Shown here: positions 6,098 through 12,497 of the stretch, piece by piece | Layout of the letters: each line of letters opens with the position of its first letter | Position numbering within the stretch: position 1 is the stretch's first letter | NCBI GenBank assembly: GCA_964509505.1 | Contig: CAZDYP010000161.1 | Location: 1-12,497 of the forward strand | Length of the DNA: 12,497 nt | Reading direction: 5' to 3' | Origin: CAZDYP01 sp964509505 | GTDB taxonomy: Bacteria > Chloroflexota > Anaerolineae > JACRMK01 | The notes under the pieces: model-generated | Seen by the model: only the letters and a program-made list of their open reading frames with translations | What the model was told of the DNA's origin: nothing | Databases searched by the model: none | Program-made: the position numbers and the translations under genes

Positions 6098-7210
6098 TCA
6101 ATGCCGATGCGCGATAGCATAATGCCGCGCCAACACATCCACGCCAAAATCGTTCTGGATGTCGCGCCACACCGAATGGATGTGGTTGGCGTGGTCTTGC
6201 GCTTTGTCGTATTCGACGAGGAAACGCTGACTCTGCAAACGGTAGTAATGCGCTTGATGTTTTTCGATGCCGCCCGCCCACACGAAATGAATGTCGTCCA
6301 AGCCGTTCTGCTGTAACTGCGCGGTTTCTGTCTCTGCGACCTCGTCGGGCATACGCTCGATGTATTGCCGAATCAAACACATCAACAAGTCGCGTTGGGC
6401 ATGAGTCAACGTCGCAGCGCTCAAGCCCTTGGGACGCGCTGTGTAGCGCAACATTTCTTCATGCGCCTCGGTGTAGCCCAACCATTCTTTATCGCGTTGC
6501 CGTTGCGCCTCCGCTGTCGCCGAAGGAGGATCTCCTTGTAACTCAGGGATAGATAATGGCGTTGCGCCCTCTGTCACCATGCGACGATTGCCTTGCATGA
6601 GGTCAGGCGGCGCGGCTGGCGAGAGGATGGCGATGGCGCGTTGTTCGGGCGTCAACGCATGAACGAACTCGCGTGCGACATCTTCGACGTTGCCCAGCGG
6701 TCGCAACACGCCTATACCATTGAGCGCAATTTCCGCAGGGTTCGCGCCAAAGAATGTCGGCGTGGGCGAGATGATGCGTCCATGCGCGATGGTGTAATTG
6801 ATAGAGATGTGATGCCCCTCGAAGCGCCAGCCCCACAACGATGTTGCGCTCGGCTCACCGAAGACGCTCAGGTAATACATGCCAGGGTCGCGGCCTGGTA
6901 GTGGACGTTTCCACGCCTCCACAAAATCCAACGTCGTCTCCAAGCCGATGATCGTCGTTGCCGTCACAAAACCCGCGCGACTCAAGCCGACGGCGACGAG
7001 CTGCTGCGCGAGGCGTTGTTGCTCGCGCGTCATGGCGCTTAACGGCAAGCCGTTGCGCGGATTGGGTGTGTAATACCAGCGTGTGCGTTCAGCTTTGTTC
7101 GCAAATGTGAACGTCGCTTTGGCGCGTTGGTCGGGCGTCAGCGCAGCGAGGAACTTCACCGTCGCTTCGCCCATGCGCGCGACGAGTTGAGTGGATGGAG
7201 GAGTGGACAT
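6098..7210 (-). CDS. DUF3500 domain protein
   Basis: A 370-residue protein covered end to end by the DUF3500 family pattern: WYYTPNPRNGLPL (45-57), an LE region near 90, RDPGMYYLSVFGEPS (107-121), WGWRFEGHHISINYT (126-140), FFGANPAEI, and a C-terminal block HYYRLQSQRFLVEYD followed by NHIHSVWRD (342-350) and DFGVD. The His-rich motifs (EGHH and NHIHSVWRD) look like a metal or catalytic site, but the biochemical function of the family is not established to my knowledge. No signal peptide or membrane segment is seen. The start at 7210 (MSTPPSTQ) has GAGAGG five bases upstream; the frame extends to an ATG at 7222 that would consume this site. It is divergent from the mannonate-dehydratase-like gene and transcribed toward coxM. 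Confidence 0.85.
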   Translation of the reverse strand: MSTPPSTQLVARMGEATVKFLAALTPDQRAKATFTFANKAERTRWYYTPNPRNGLPLSAMTREQQRLAQQLVAVGLSRAGFVTATTIIGLETTLDFVEAWKRPLPGRDPGMYYLSVFGEPSATSLWGWRFEGHHISINYTIAHGRIISPTPTFFGANPAEIALNGIGVLRPLGNVEDVAREFVHALTPEQRAIAILSPAAPPDLMQGNRRMVTEGATPLSIPELQGDPPSATAEAQRQRDKEWLGYTEAHEEMLRYTARPKGLSAATLTHAQRDLLMCLIRQYIERMPDEVAETETAQLQQNGLDDIHFVWAGGIEKHQAHYYRLQSQRFLVEYDKAQDHANHIHSVWRDIQNDFGVDVLARHYAIAHRH

Positions 7211-7239
7211 AGCGCCTCTCAAGTAAGGTGATACTCAGA

Positions 7240-7257
7240 CCTGACAGGTTTTGTCAG
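7240..7257. repeat. Short hairpin in DUF3500 gene leader
   Basis: Arms CTGACA (7241-7246) and TGTCAG (7252-7257) surround GGTTT, and overlap a second dyad ACCTG-A-CAGGT (7240-7250). It falls in the predicted 5' untranslated leader of the DUF3500 gene, between its promoter and ribosome binding site. It may be a decayed palindromic repeat or an mRNA-level control element. Confidence 0.4.
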
Positions 7258-7281
7258 TGATATGGGGTGCAAGTTGGCAGG

Positions 7282-7310
7282 ATTATGCTAACTTAAGTAA
7301 CAGATGTCAA
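7282..7310 (-). promoter_or_regulatory. Sigma-70-type promoter for the DUF3500 gene
   Basis: On the minus strand: TTGACA (7310-7305), a 17-bp spacer, then CATAAT (7287-7282). This is a perfect -35 and a 5-of-6 -10 at the ideal spacing. It predicts a start near 7275 and a leader of about 65 nt before the ATG at 7210. Confidence 0.72.
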
Positions 7311-7323
7311 GAGCAAAATTTCC

Positions 7324-7352
7324 TTGACATGGCGCGAAGCGGATTCTATAAT
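7324..7352 (+). promoter_or_regulatory. Consensus sigma-70 promoter for the mannonate-dehydratase-like gene
   Basis: TTGACA (7324-7329), exactly 17 bp, then TATAAT (7347-7352): a perfect match to the bacterial housekeeping consensus. It predicts a start near 7359 and a leader of about 55 nt before the ATG at 7415. Its -35 box is only 13 bp from the -35 box of the divergent promoter, so two polymerases could hardly bind at once. Confidence 0.8.
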
Positions 7353-7356
7353 CCGC
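7339..7356. promoter_or_regulatory. Candidate operator palindrome over the -10 box
   Basis: Perfect dyad GCGGATT-CTAT-AATCCGC (7-bp arms, 4-bp centre). The TATAAT box occupies the centre and part of the right arm. A repressor bound here would block the promoter. The sequence is seen directly; the regulator is unknown and none is encoded in the window. Confidence 0.5.
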
Positions 7357-7414
7357 GCTATCAAAAGCGTTAAAAAACCTCAAGGGCTTCTAAAAATTGC
7401 GTTTAGGTGAATCA

Positions 7415-8632
7415 ATGAAGATTACTGAAGTGCGAGTCATCGTGACTTGCCCCGCAGGACAAAACTTCGTCGTCGTGAAGCTCATGACCGACGAAGGACT
7501 CTATGGCGTCGGCGAAGGAACGAAGAACGGGCGTGAGCTCGCCGTCGCGACATTGCTCGAAAAACATCTGGCGCCGACACTCATCGGGCGCGATGCCGGT
7601 GCGATTGAAGACATTTGGAAATTTTTGTACAAAGGTGCGTATTGGCGCGGCGGTCCCATCGAGATGGCGGCGATGGCTGCGATTGATATGGCGCTGTGGG
7701 ACATCAAGGGCAAAGCCGCCAACATGCCTGTCTATGCGTTGCTCGGCGGGCCGACGCGCACAAAGTTGTTGACCTACGCGCACACACAAGGACGCGATTT
7801 CCAAGAAGCGGCTGACAATGTGTTGAAGGCGCACGCAGCAGGTTACAAGGTGATTCGCTCGCAAGTGCAAGTGCCCAACATGCCCGGCGCGTATGGCGCA
7901 GAAGATAAAGAGGACCCGCTCTATCAGCGCGCAATGGATGAACGCTTGCCGTATGAAGGCACCTGGGAGCCCGAACCCTATCTCCGCATCGTGCCAAAGT
8001 TGTTTGACTATCTGCGCGCGCAGGTCGGTTGGGACATCAATCTATTTCACGATGCGCATGGACGACTCACGCCATCGGAAGCCGCGCGGTTGTTGCGGGA
8101 AATCGAGCCTTACAAATTGATGTACCTCGAAGATCCCATCGGGCCTGAACACGCGCCCTCCATGCGCCGCGTGCGCGAAGGCGGTACGACGCCGATTGCC
8201 ATTGGCGAAATCGTCAGCAGTCGCTACGAGATTTTGCCAATGATCGTCGAGCAGACGATTGATTACATGCGCTGTTCGCCACAGCATGTGGGCGGCATCA
8301 CCGAAGCGAAAAAGCTGGCGGCAATGGGCGAGCCGTTCGATGTGCGCACGGCATATCACGGACCGGGCGATGTGGGACCGATCGGCGCAGCGGCGAGCGC
8401 GCACGTCGGCATGGCGATTCCCAACTTCGGCATTCAAGAATGGACGGCGCATCCCGAACTCGTGCGTGAAGTGATGCCGCCTGCGCTCACGTTTGACGCT
8501 GGTTATTTGAAGCTCTCGTCCAATTCAGGCTTAGGAGTTGACATCAACGAGGCGCTCGCCGCAAAGTATCCCTACCAACGCAAGTATTTGCCTGCGCCGC
8601 GTCGGGTGGATGGCTCGATGCACGGCTATTAG
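7415..8632 (+). CDS. Mannonate dehydratase-family (ManD/RspA-like) sugar-acid dehydratase
   Basis: A 405-residue enolase-superfamily enzyme, full length for the ManD group. The N-terminal capping domain begins MKITEVRVIVTCPAGQNFV and contains NGRELAV and IEDIWKFLYKGAYWRGGP. The barrel carries Arg148 and Tyr160 (the base pair of this family), Asp213 and His215 (FHDAHG), metal ligands Asp213, Glu239 (YLEDP) and Glu265 (IAIGE), then Arg286, His315 and Asp319 (YHGPGD) and Glu342 (QEW). Enzymes of this family dehydrate D-mannonate to 2-keto-3-deoxygluconate; some members prefer D-gluconate or are nearly inactive, so the substrate is not settled. The ATG at 7415 fits family N-termini and has AGGTG upstream; an in-frame TTG at 7397 is less likely. 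It is preceded by a consensus promoter and followed on the same strand by a sugar-binding lipoprotein. Confidence 0.88.
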   Translation: MKITEVRVIVTCPAGQNFVVVKLMTDEGLYGVGEGTKNGRELAVATLLEKHLAPTLIGRDAGAIEDIWKFLYKGAYWRGGPIEMAAMAAIDMALWDIKGKAANMPVYALLGGPTRTKLLTYAHTQGRDFQEAADNVLKAHAAGYKVIRSQVQVPNMPGAYGAEDKEDPLYQRAMDERLPYEGTWEPEPYLRIVPKLFDYLRAQVGWDINLFHDAHGRLTPSEAARLLREIEPYKLMYLEDPIGPEHAPSMRRVREGGTTPIAIGEIVSSRYEILPMIVEQTIDYMRCSPQHVGGITEAKKLAAMGEPFDVRTAYHGPGDVGPIGAAASAHVGMAIPNFGIQEWTAHPELVREVMPPALTFDAGYLKLSSNSGLGVDINEALAAKYPYQRKYLPAPRRVDGSMHGY

Positions 8633-8717
8633 AATTTTTGATTTTTTGATTTGAGATTTTTGATTGACACGCGCATCAGTTCAAAATCTGAAATCAAAAA
8701 TCAAAAATCAACAATTC
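8632..8717. repeat. AT-rich imperfect inverted repeat between dehydratase and binding-protein genes
   Basis: The left arm (8632-8664) is made of GATTTTTTGATTTGAGATTTTTGA and the right arm (8681-8717) of its near-complement AAATCTGAAATCAAAAATCAAAAATCAA, given here only as words; the loop is about 16 nt. A transcript from the dehydratase gene would form a long weak hairpin ending just before the GGGAGGAG site of the next gene. It could reduce read-through or protect the upstream message. It has no T run typical of an intrinsic terminator after the right arm. Confidence 0.6.
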
Positions 8718-8736
8718 CCAAAGGGAGGAGAAAAGC

Positions 8737-10086
8737 ATGAAACGATTTCGTAAGTCATTGTTTGTGATGTTGTTGTCAGCATGGGTGATCGGGGCGTTAG
8801 CTGCGTGTGCGCCGCCGCCCGCGCCCGCGCAACCGACGACGGCGCCTGCCGCCGTGACACAACCCAAGTTACCTGCGCCCGTCGGCACCTTCAAGTATTG
8901 GGGCGGGCTCATCTTCTCGGATGAAGCCAACAACATGCTCGTCGAGAAGATCAAGGAATGGGGCAAGGCGCGCAATGTTCCCGTCGAAGTCGTGATGATT
9001 AACCAGAATGAAACCGTGCAGCGCGTGTCTGCTGCCATCGAAGCCGGCACGATGCCCGATGCGTTAGATATGGGGCGCGATTTGATGCTGCTCTTGAACA
9101 AGAACAACCGCCTCGAAGCGTTGGATGATATCTATGACGCGGTTGGCAAGGCGCATGGCGGTTGGTTGGACTCCGCCGAACGCGCGACCAATCCGAAAGA
9201 CTTTGGCGGCAAGCGCTATGGTGTGCCGTTCGGTCAATCAGGCAACTTGCTCAATCGGCGCGATGACATCTTAAACAAAGCCGGCTACAAGGATGCGCCA
9301 AAGACGTGGGAAGAATTGGGTGAGATGGCGAAGAAAGTCAACAACCCACCCAAGTATTACTCGATGGGCTTCGCGCTCTCGAATGTGGGCGACGGCAATT
9401 TGACGACGACCATGTTACAGTCGTGGGGTGGTCGGGTCGCCGACGACGCGGGTAAGAAGTGCGCGTTGGACAGCGCCGAGACACGCGCGTTTCTCAAATG
9501 GATTACGGACTTGTACGCCGCAGGCACGTTCCCACCGGGCGTGACGACGTGGGACGGCGCGGGCGACAACAATGCCTATCAATCAGGACAAGCCGTGTTC
9601 ATCGCCAATCCGGGCAGCGTCTATCTCAACATTGTGAAGGCGGATCCCGAACTGGCAAAGAGCAGCAAATATTCCGCGTTGCCCAAAGGTCCCAAACTGA
9701 CCGTCGCGCCGACCGGCTTGAACTATCGCGTGATTCCGACGAGCAGCAAGAACAAAGAACTGGCAAAGGACTTGCTCGTCTATCTCGCTGACGACAAGTT
9801 CATGGCAGACTATTTCAAGAATGCCATTTACGGTCCTGTGCTGAAAAGCCAGCAGAGCGCACCCGTCTTCAAAGACAGCCCCTTGCACGCAGGCTTGCTT
9901 GACCTCGCGTTGAATGGCACCCCGCCCGGCTGGCCCGATGCGGACAACCTCGCACTGGCTGAATATCAGACGAACTTCCTGACGCCGAAGCTGGTTCAGA
10001 AAATCGTGGTGGACAAGAAGAGCGTTGACGACGCCATCAAGGAAACGCAGACGGCGTGTCAGGCGATTTACGACAAATACAAGTAA
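8737..10086 (+). CDS. ABC transporter sugar-binding lipoprotein (family 1 extracellular binding protein)
   Basis: A 449-residue protein with a lipoprotein signal: basic start MKRFRKS, hydrophobic core, lipobox LAAC with Cys24, then a flexible Pro/Ala/Thr linker (25-46). The mature part fits the SBP_bac_1 fold: an early beta strand TFKYWGG, AGTMPDALDMG (residues 103-113), KRYGVPFGQSGNLLNRR (159-175), a PKTWEELGEMAKKV helix (188-201), MLQSWGGRVADD (226-237), YQSGQAVFIANPG (281-293) and a C-terminal DAIKETQTACQAIYDK helix. It would capture a carbohydrate or related solute outside the membrane for an ABC importer. GGGAGGAG lies six bases before the ATG. No permease or ATPase gene follows, so its partners are elsewhere. 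Proximity to a sugar-acid dehydratase suggests, but does not prove, a related ligand. Confidence 0.88.
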   Translation: MKRFRKSLFVMLLSAWVIGALAACAPPPAPAQPTTAPAAVTQPKLPAPVGTFKYWGGLIFSDEANNMLVEKIKEWGKARNVPVEVVMINQNETVQRVSAAIEAGTMPDALDMGRDLMLLLNKNNRLEALDDIYDAVGKAHGGWLDSAERATNPKDFGGKRYGVPFGQSGNLLNRRDDILNKAGYKDAPKTWEELGEMAKKVNNPPKYYSMGFALSNVGDGNLTTTMLQSWGGRVADDAGKKCALDSAETRAFLKWITDLYAAGTFPPGVTTWDGAGDNNAYQSGQAVFIANPGSVYLNIVKADPELAKSSKYSALPKGPKLTVAPTGLNYRVIPTSSKNKELAKDLLVYLADDKFMADYFKNAIYGPVLKSQQSAPVFKDSPLHAGLLDLALNGTPPGWPDADNLALAEYQTNFLTPKLVQKIVVDKKSVDDAIKETQTACQAIYDKYK

Positions 10087-10114
10087 AGAGTAGTCAGTAG
10101 TCAGTAATCAGAGT

Positions 10115-10155
10115 GAGGCGTGATATACGGAGAGGTGTGTCACGCCTCATTTTTG
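10115..10155 (+). terminator. Hairpin terminator after the binding-protein gene
   Basis: Arms GAGGCGTGA (10115-10123) and TCACGCCTC (10140-10148) are followed by ATTTTTGTTT, 28 bp past the stop codon. The right arm overlaps the stop codon of the convergent EamA gene, so the same hairpin separates the two convergent units. The loop is long (16 nt), which slightly weakens the call. Confidence 0.72.
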
Positions 10156-11049
10156 TTTGCGAGAGGAAATGGCGCATAATATCGCGCGCGGCAATTGCAC
10201 TTCTGTGATGAGCAACACGCCTGTCAAAATAATTGACAGTCCAAGCCACATGCCAATGTAGATCGGTTCACCGAGAAACAACACCCCCCACAAAATGCCA
10301 AAGCACGGTGAAAGGAACGTGACGCTCAACGTCTTTGTGGGGCCAACGCGCGCAATCAATTCAAAGTAGATGAGATAGGCGAATGCCGTCGAGAGCAGCG
10401 ACAAACCTAATAGCGCTCCGATCACGTTTAGGTCGGGCATGGTTGTTGGCATGACCCATGCGGCGAAGGGCAAGAGCGTCATGCCTGCCGCGAGTTGTTG
10501 TCCGATAGCAAGGTCGAGCGGCATCATACTCTTGAACGCGACGCGCGTATAGACGCCGCCGATGCCGTAGCACAACGCGCCTGTCAACGCCATGATGATC
10601 GCCCCCACGACCATCGGATTGAGCGCTAATGGCGTCCACCCTACCAACACGCTGACGCCAACGATGCCCAAGCACAAGCCCAATACCTTGCGCCACGTGA
10701 AAGGCTCCTTCAACCATACAGCGGCGACGATGGCCGTGAAGATGGGCGTCGTTGCATTGACGATGACAGCGAACGACGCATGGAGATACACTGTGGCGCT
10801 GGCAATCAACACGAATGGCAGCGCCGCATTGATCACGCCAAGCCACACCACCGAGCGCCACCGCGCGCGCAAAGCAGGCGCTCGTCCCAGCGCCAACGCA
10901 TAGACCCACAGCACGACGCCTGCCAGCAACACGCGCGCATCAATCAACACCAACGCTCCCAACACCGGCGCGGCAACGCGCAAGAACAAATATGACGCGC
11001 CCCAAATTGCCGCCAATAACACTAACATACCTAATTCACGTAGTTGCAT
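10147..11049 (-). CDS. EamA/DMT-superfamily transporter
   Basis: A 300-residue integral membrane protein with about ten hydrophobic segments arranged as two EamA repeats. The first begins LGMLVLLAAIWGASYLFLRVA, and the WGASYLF signature is typical of DMT-family exporters. The second half starts after NPMVVGAIIMALTGALCYGIGGVYTR. The glycine-rich FLSPCFGILWGVLFLGEPI segment and the following helix match the usual end of the second repeat. The family exports or imports small metabolites such as amino acids or nucleotide-related compounds; the substrate cannot be read from sequence. I chose the ATG at 11049 because the protein then starts just before helix 1; in-frame ATG 11061, GTG 11064 and TTG 11067 are possible, and none has a strong ribosome site. 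Convergent with the binding-protein gene, divergent from aconitase X. Confidence 0.85.
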   Translation of the reverse strand: MQLRELGMLVLLAAIWGASYLFLRVAAPVLGALVLIDARVLLAGVVLWVYALALGRAPALRARWRSVVWLGVINAALPFVLIASATVYLHASFAVIVNATTPIFTAIVAAVWLKEPFTWRKVLGLCLGIVGVSVLVGWTPLALNPMVVGAIIMALTGALCYGIGGVYTRVAFKSMMPLDLAIGQQLAAGMTLLPFAAWVMPTTMPDLNVIGALLGLSLLSTAFAYLIYFELIARVGPTKTLSVTFLSPCFGILWGVLFLGEPIYIGMWLGLSIILTGVLLITEVQLPRAILCAISSRKQK

Positions 11050-11074
11050 ATCCGCTCGCATCACCAAAAATTTT

Positions 11075-11110
11075 TTTCAACACAATTCTCTTCAGAGGAT
11101 TGTGTTGAAA
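11075..11110. promoter_or_regulatory. Large palindrome in the divergent EamA/aconitase X spacer (candidate operator)
   Basis: Two 16-base arms (11075-11090, beginning TTTCAACACAATTCTC; 11095-11110, ending ATTGTGTTGAAA) pair at 15 of 16 positions around the tetraloop TTCA. It sits between the two divergent start codons. There is T richness on the left side (TTTTTTT at 11071-11077), so it may be a binding site for a regulator of both genes or a hairpin in either leader. A smaller dyad CTTTC-AAC-GAAAG (11128-11140) abuts the aconitase X start. Confidence 0.55.
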
Positions 11111-11143
11111 GAGTAACACACAATTGGCTTTCAACGAAAGTGT

Positions 11144-12409
11144 ATGTCTCTGAGTCTCACCCCTTACGACGAAGCGTTGTTGCGCGGCGATTACGGTCCC
11201 GCCGCGCGCCTGGCGATGCGGATTCTGACACGCGTCGCCGCAGCGCAAGGCGTCGCTCGTATGATGGACATTGTTGCGGCGCACATTGACAGCACGCTCT
11301 ACATGGGACCCGCGACGTTGGAGTTTGCGGAACGTCTCGCAAGCCTTGGCGCAAAAGTTGTCGTGCCGACGACGCTCAACGTCAGTGGCGTGGACGAACA
11401 GCATTGGCGCGAGTGGCCCGTGCCCCCGCAGTGGGCGGAGCAAGCGCGCCGACAAATGTTCGCCTATCAGAGTATGGGCTGTGCGCCGACGTGGACGTGC
11501 GCGCCGTATCAAACGGAATTCAAGCCGACGTTTGGACAGCAAATCGCGTGGGGCGAATCGAATGCGATTGTGTTTGCGAATTCGGTGATTGGCGCGCGCA
11601 CCGAACGCTATCCCGATTTGCTCGACATCTGCGCCGCCATCACAGGGCGCGTGCCTGCGCGCGGTTTGCATCTCACCGAAAATCGTGCGGGGCAACTGGT
11701 GTTGCGTTTGGTGGATGCGTCGCTCACCTTACAACACGCCGACGAATTTTACCCAGTCCTTGGTCATCTGATGGGCAAGCTTGCGGCAGAGCGCGTCCCT
11801 GTGATTGACGGCTTGCAAGTCACACCCAACGAAGATCAATTGAAGGCATTGGGCGCAGCGGCAGCCTCGTCGGGCGCTGTTGCGTTGTTTCATTGCGTCG
11901 GCGTCACGCCCGAAGCGCCAACGCTCGACGCCGCATTGCAAGGTCACGCGCCGCAACAAATCATTGACATAACGATGGACAAATTGCGCGACGCGCGACG
12001 CGAGCTCACAACAACTGAGGGTGAGCAGCTCGATATGGTCGTGTTGGGCAGTCCGCATTTTTCGTTGGCAGAGTTCAAGCAGCTCGCGCCCTTGCTGGCG
12101 GGACAGCGCCGCCATCCACGCGTCGAGTTTCTCATCACGTCGAGTCGCGCAATGACGTTGCTTGCGGACAAAGCGGGTATATTAGCGTCATTGCGCGCCT
12201 TCGACGGCAAGCTTACGGTGGATACATGCGTGTTGACGACGCCGATGTTGCCCCGTCACATCAAAGTCTTGATGACCAATTCGGCGAAGTATGCTTACTA
12301 CGCGCCGGGCTTGCTCAACACGCGCGTCGTTTTCGGCAGCCTAGCCGATTGTGTGCGCTCCGCGATTGCAGGGCGCATCGTGAGGGATGAGTCGTTATGG
12401 TTGATGTAA
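11144..12409 (+). CDS. Aconitase X catalytic (large) subunit
   Basis: A 421-residue protein of the aconitase X family (formerly DUF521), full length for the separate large subunit. Recognisable blocks: LTPYDEALLRGDYGPA (5-20), GCAPTWTCAPYQ with Cys113 and Cys119, GESNAIVFANSVIGARTERY (137-156), AAITGRVP (164-171), HCVGVTPEAP, LGSPHFSLAEF (301-311), VDTCVLTTPM with Cys362, and TNSAKYAYYAPGLL (378-391). Characterised members are iron-sulphur dehydratases acting on cis-3-hydroxy-L-proline (bacteria) or mevalonate 5-phosphate (archaea); which applies here is unknown. Position 303 is serine where many homologues, from memory, have cysteine (GCPH). The start at 11144 has only a weak GAAAG site. The small subunit gene overlaps its 3' end by 13 bp, showing translational coupling. 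Confidence 0.88.
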   Translation: MSLSLTPYDEALLRGDYGPAARLAMRILTRVAAAQGVARMMDIVAAHIDSTLYMGPATLEFAERLASLGAKVVVPTTLNVSGVDEQHWREWPVPPQWAEQARRQMFAYQSMGCAPTWTCAPYQTEFKPTFGQQIAWGESNAIVFANSVIGARTERYPDLLDICAAITGRVPARGLHLTENRAGQLVLRLVDASLTLQHADEFYPVLGHLMGKLAAERVPVIDGLQVTPNEDQLKALGAAAASSGAVALFHCVGVTPEAPTLDAALQGHAPQQIIDITMDKLRDARRELTTTEGEQLDMVVLGSPHFSLAEFKQLAPLLAGQRRHPRVEFLITSSRAMTLLADKAGILASLRAFDGKLTVDTCVLTTPMLPRHIKVLMTNSAKYAYYAPGLLNTRVVFGSLADCVRSAIAGRIVRDESLWLM

Positions 12410-12497
12410 GGCAAATTTCCAATTTGCCTCAACACAACACAGTACAAGGTCGCGTCCTCATGGCAGGCGTCGCGCGAGGCGCACTACTCGTCAGCCA
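12397..12497 (+). CDS. Aconitase X small (swivel, DUF126) subunit, N-terminal part (runs off right edge)
   Basis: A frame opening at ATG 12397, inside the last codons of the large-subunit gene, reads MVDVRQISNLPQHNTVQGRV then LMAGVARGALLVSQ before the window ends. G-R-V-L-x-A-G-x-A-x-G-x-x-L-V matches the first strands of the small swivelling domain that completes the aconitase X active site. GAGGG lies ten bases upstream. The ATG at 12460 (MAGVARGA) is too far into the domain to be the start. Residues 5-10 (RQISNLP) are encoded by a palindromic DNA element. The short length visible limits certainty, but the position directly after the large subunit supports the call. Confidence 0.75.
   Translation, partial: MVDVRQISNLPQHNTVQGRVLMAGVARGALLVS
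12410..12428. repeat. Palindrome inside the start of the small-subunit gene
   Basis: Perfect 8-bp arms GGCAAATT (12410-12417) and AATTTGCC (12421-12428) around TCC. It begins on the base after the large-subunit stop codon. It resembles the CAAATT-GGC-AATTTG palindromes of the array at 5762-5908, suggesting a shared dispersed family. Confidence 0.75.

Noticed and set aside
10361..10909. 182-codon minus-strand frame inside the EamA gene
   Set aside because: Alternative frame of a clear ten-helix transporter; no supporting signals.
1..12497. tRNA, rRNA or integrase/transposase genes
   Set aside because: No cloverleaf, rRNA-like stretch or recombinase motif was found by reading both strands; a tRNA scan was not possible here.

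Overview
The window looks like a metagenome-assembled bacterial scaffold: it contains a 100-base run of N, which is the usual placeholder for a gap of unknown size. It carries metabolic genes with high-GC codon use and short Shine-Dalgarno sites of the AGGAGG type. The mixture of a form I aerobic CO dehydrogenase, a DUF3500 gene, an ABC lipoprotein with a Pro/Ala-rich linker and many palindromic intergenic repeats is reminiscent of Chloroflexota (Anaerolineae-like). That assignment is inference and no marker gene here proves it.

Left part (1-1153, minus strand): the N-terminal piece of a MaoC/NodN-like hydratase runs off the left edge. A 400-bp gene-free stretch with a 45-bp direct repeat follows. 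Then come a 67-residue protein with two RanBP2-type zinc fingers and a 103-residue membrane protein, probably cotranscribed.

Cox cluster (1243-5620, minus strand, read coxM-coxS-coxL): these are the FAD, [2Fe-2S] and molybdenum subunits of aerobic CO dehydrogenase. The large subunit carries the form I active-site signature AYRCSFR, so CO oxidation feeding electrons to respiration is well supported. The gene order is canonical but the spacing is not. A 95-bp tandem repeat containing the assembly gap separates coxS from coxL. A degenerate short-repeat tract separates coxM from coxS. A 61-bp palindromic array lies upstream of coxM. No maturation genes (coxD/E/F/G) are visible.

Middle (6098-8632): a DUF3500 gene (minus) and a mannonate-dehydratase-family enolase-superfamily gene (plus) diverge from a compact control region. 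It holds two back-to-back promoters with near-consensus -35 and -10 boxes, and a palindrome over one -10 box. Downstream of the dehydratase, on the same strand, is a lipoprotein sugar-binding protein of an ABC importer without its permease or ATPase in the window. It ends in a good hairpin-plus-T terminator.

Right part (10147-12497): an EamA/DMT-family transporter (minus) diverges from an aconitase X large-subunit gene (plus) across a 36-bp perfect-but-one palindrome. The aconitase X small subunit (DUF126) starts inside the end of the large-subunit gene and runs off the right edge. Together the right half suggests uptake and dehydration of sugar acids or hydroxy acids, next to a CO-oxidising energy module; this functional link is inference.
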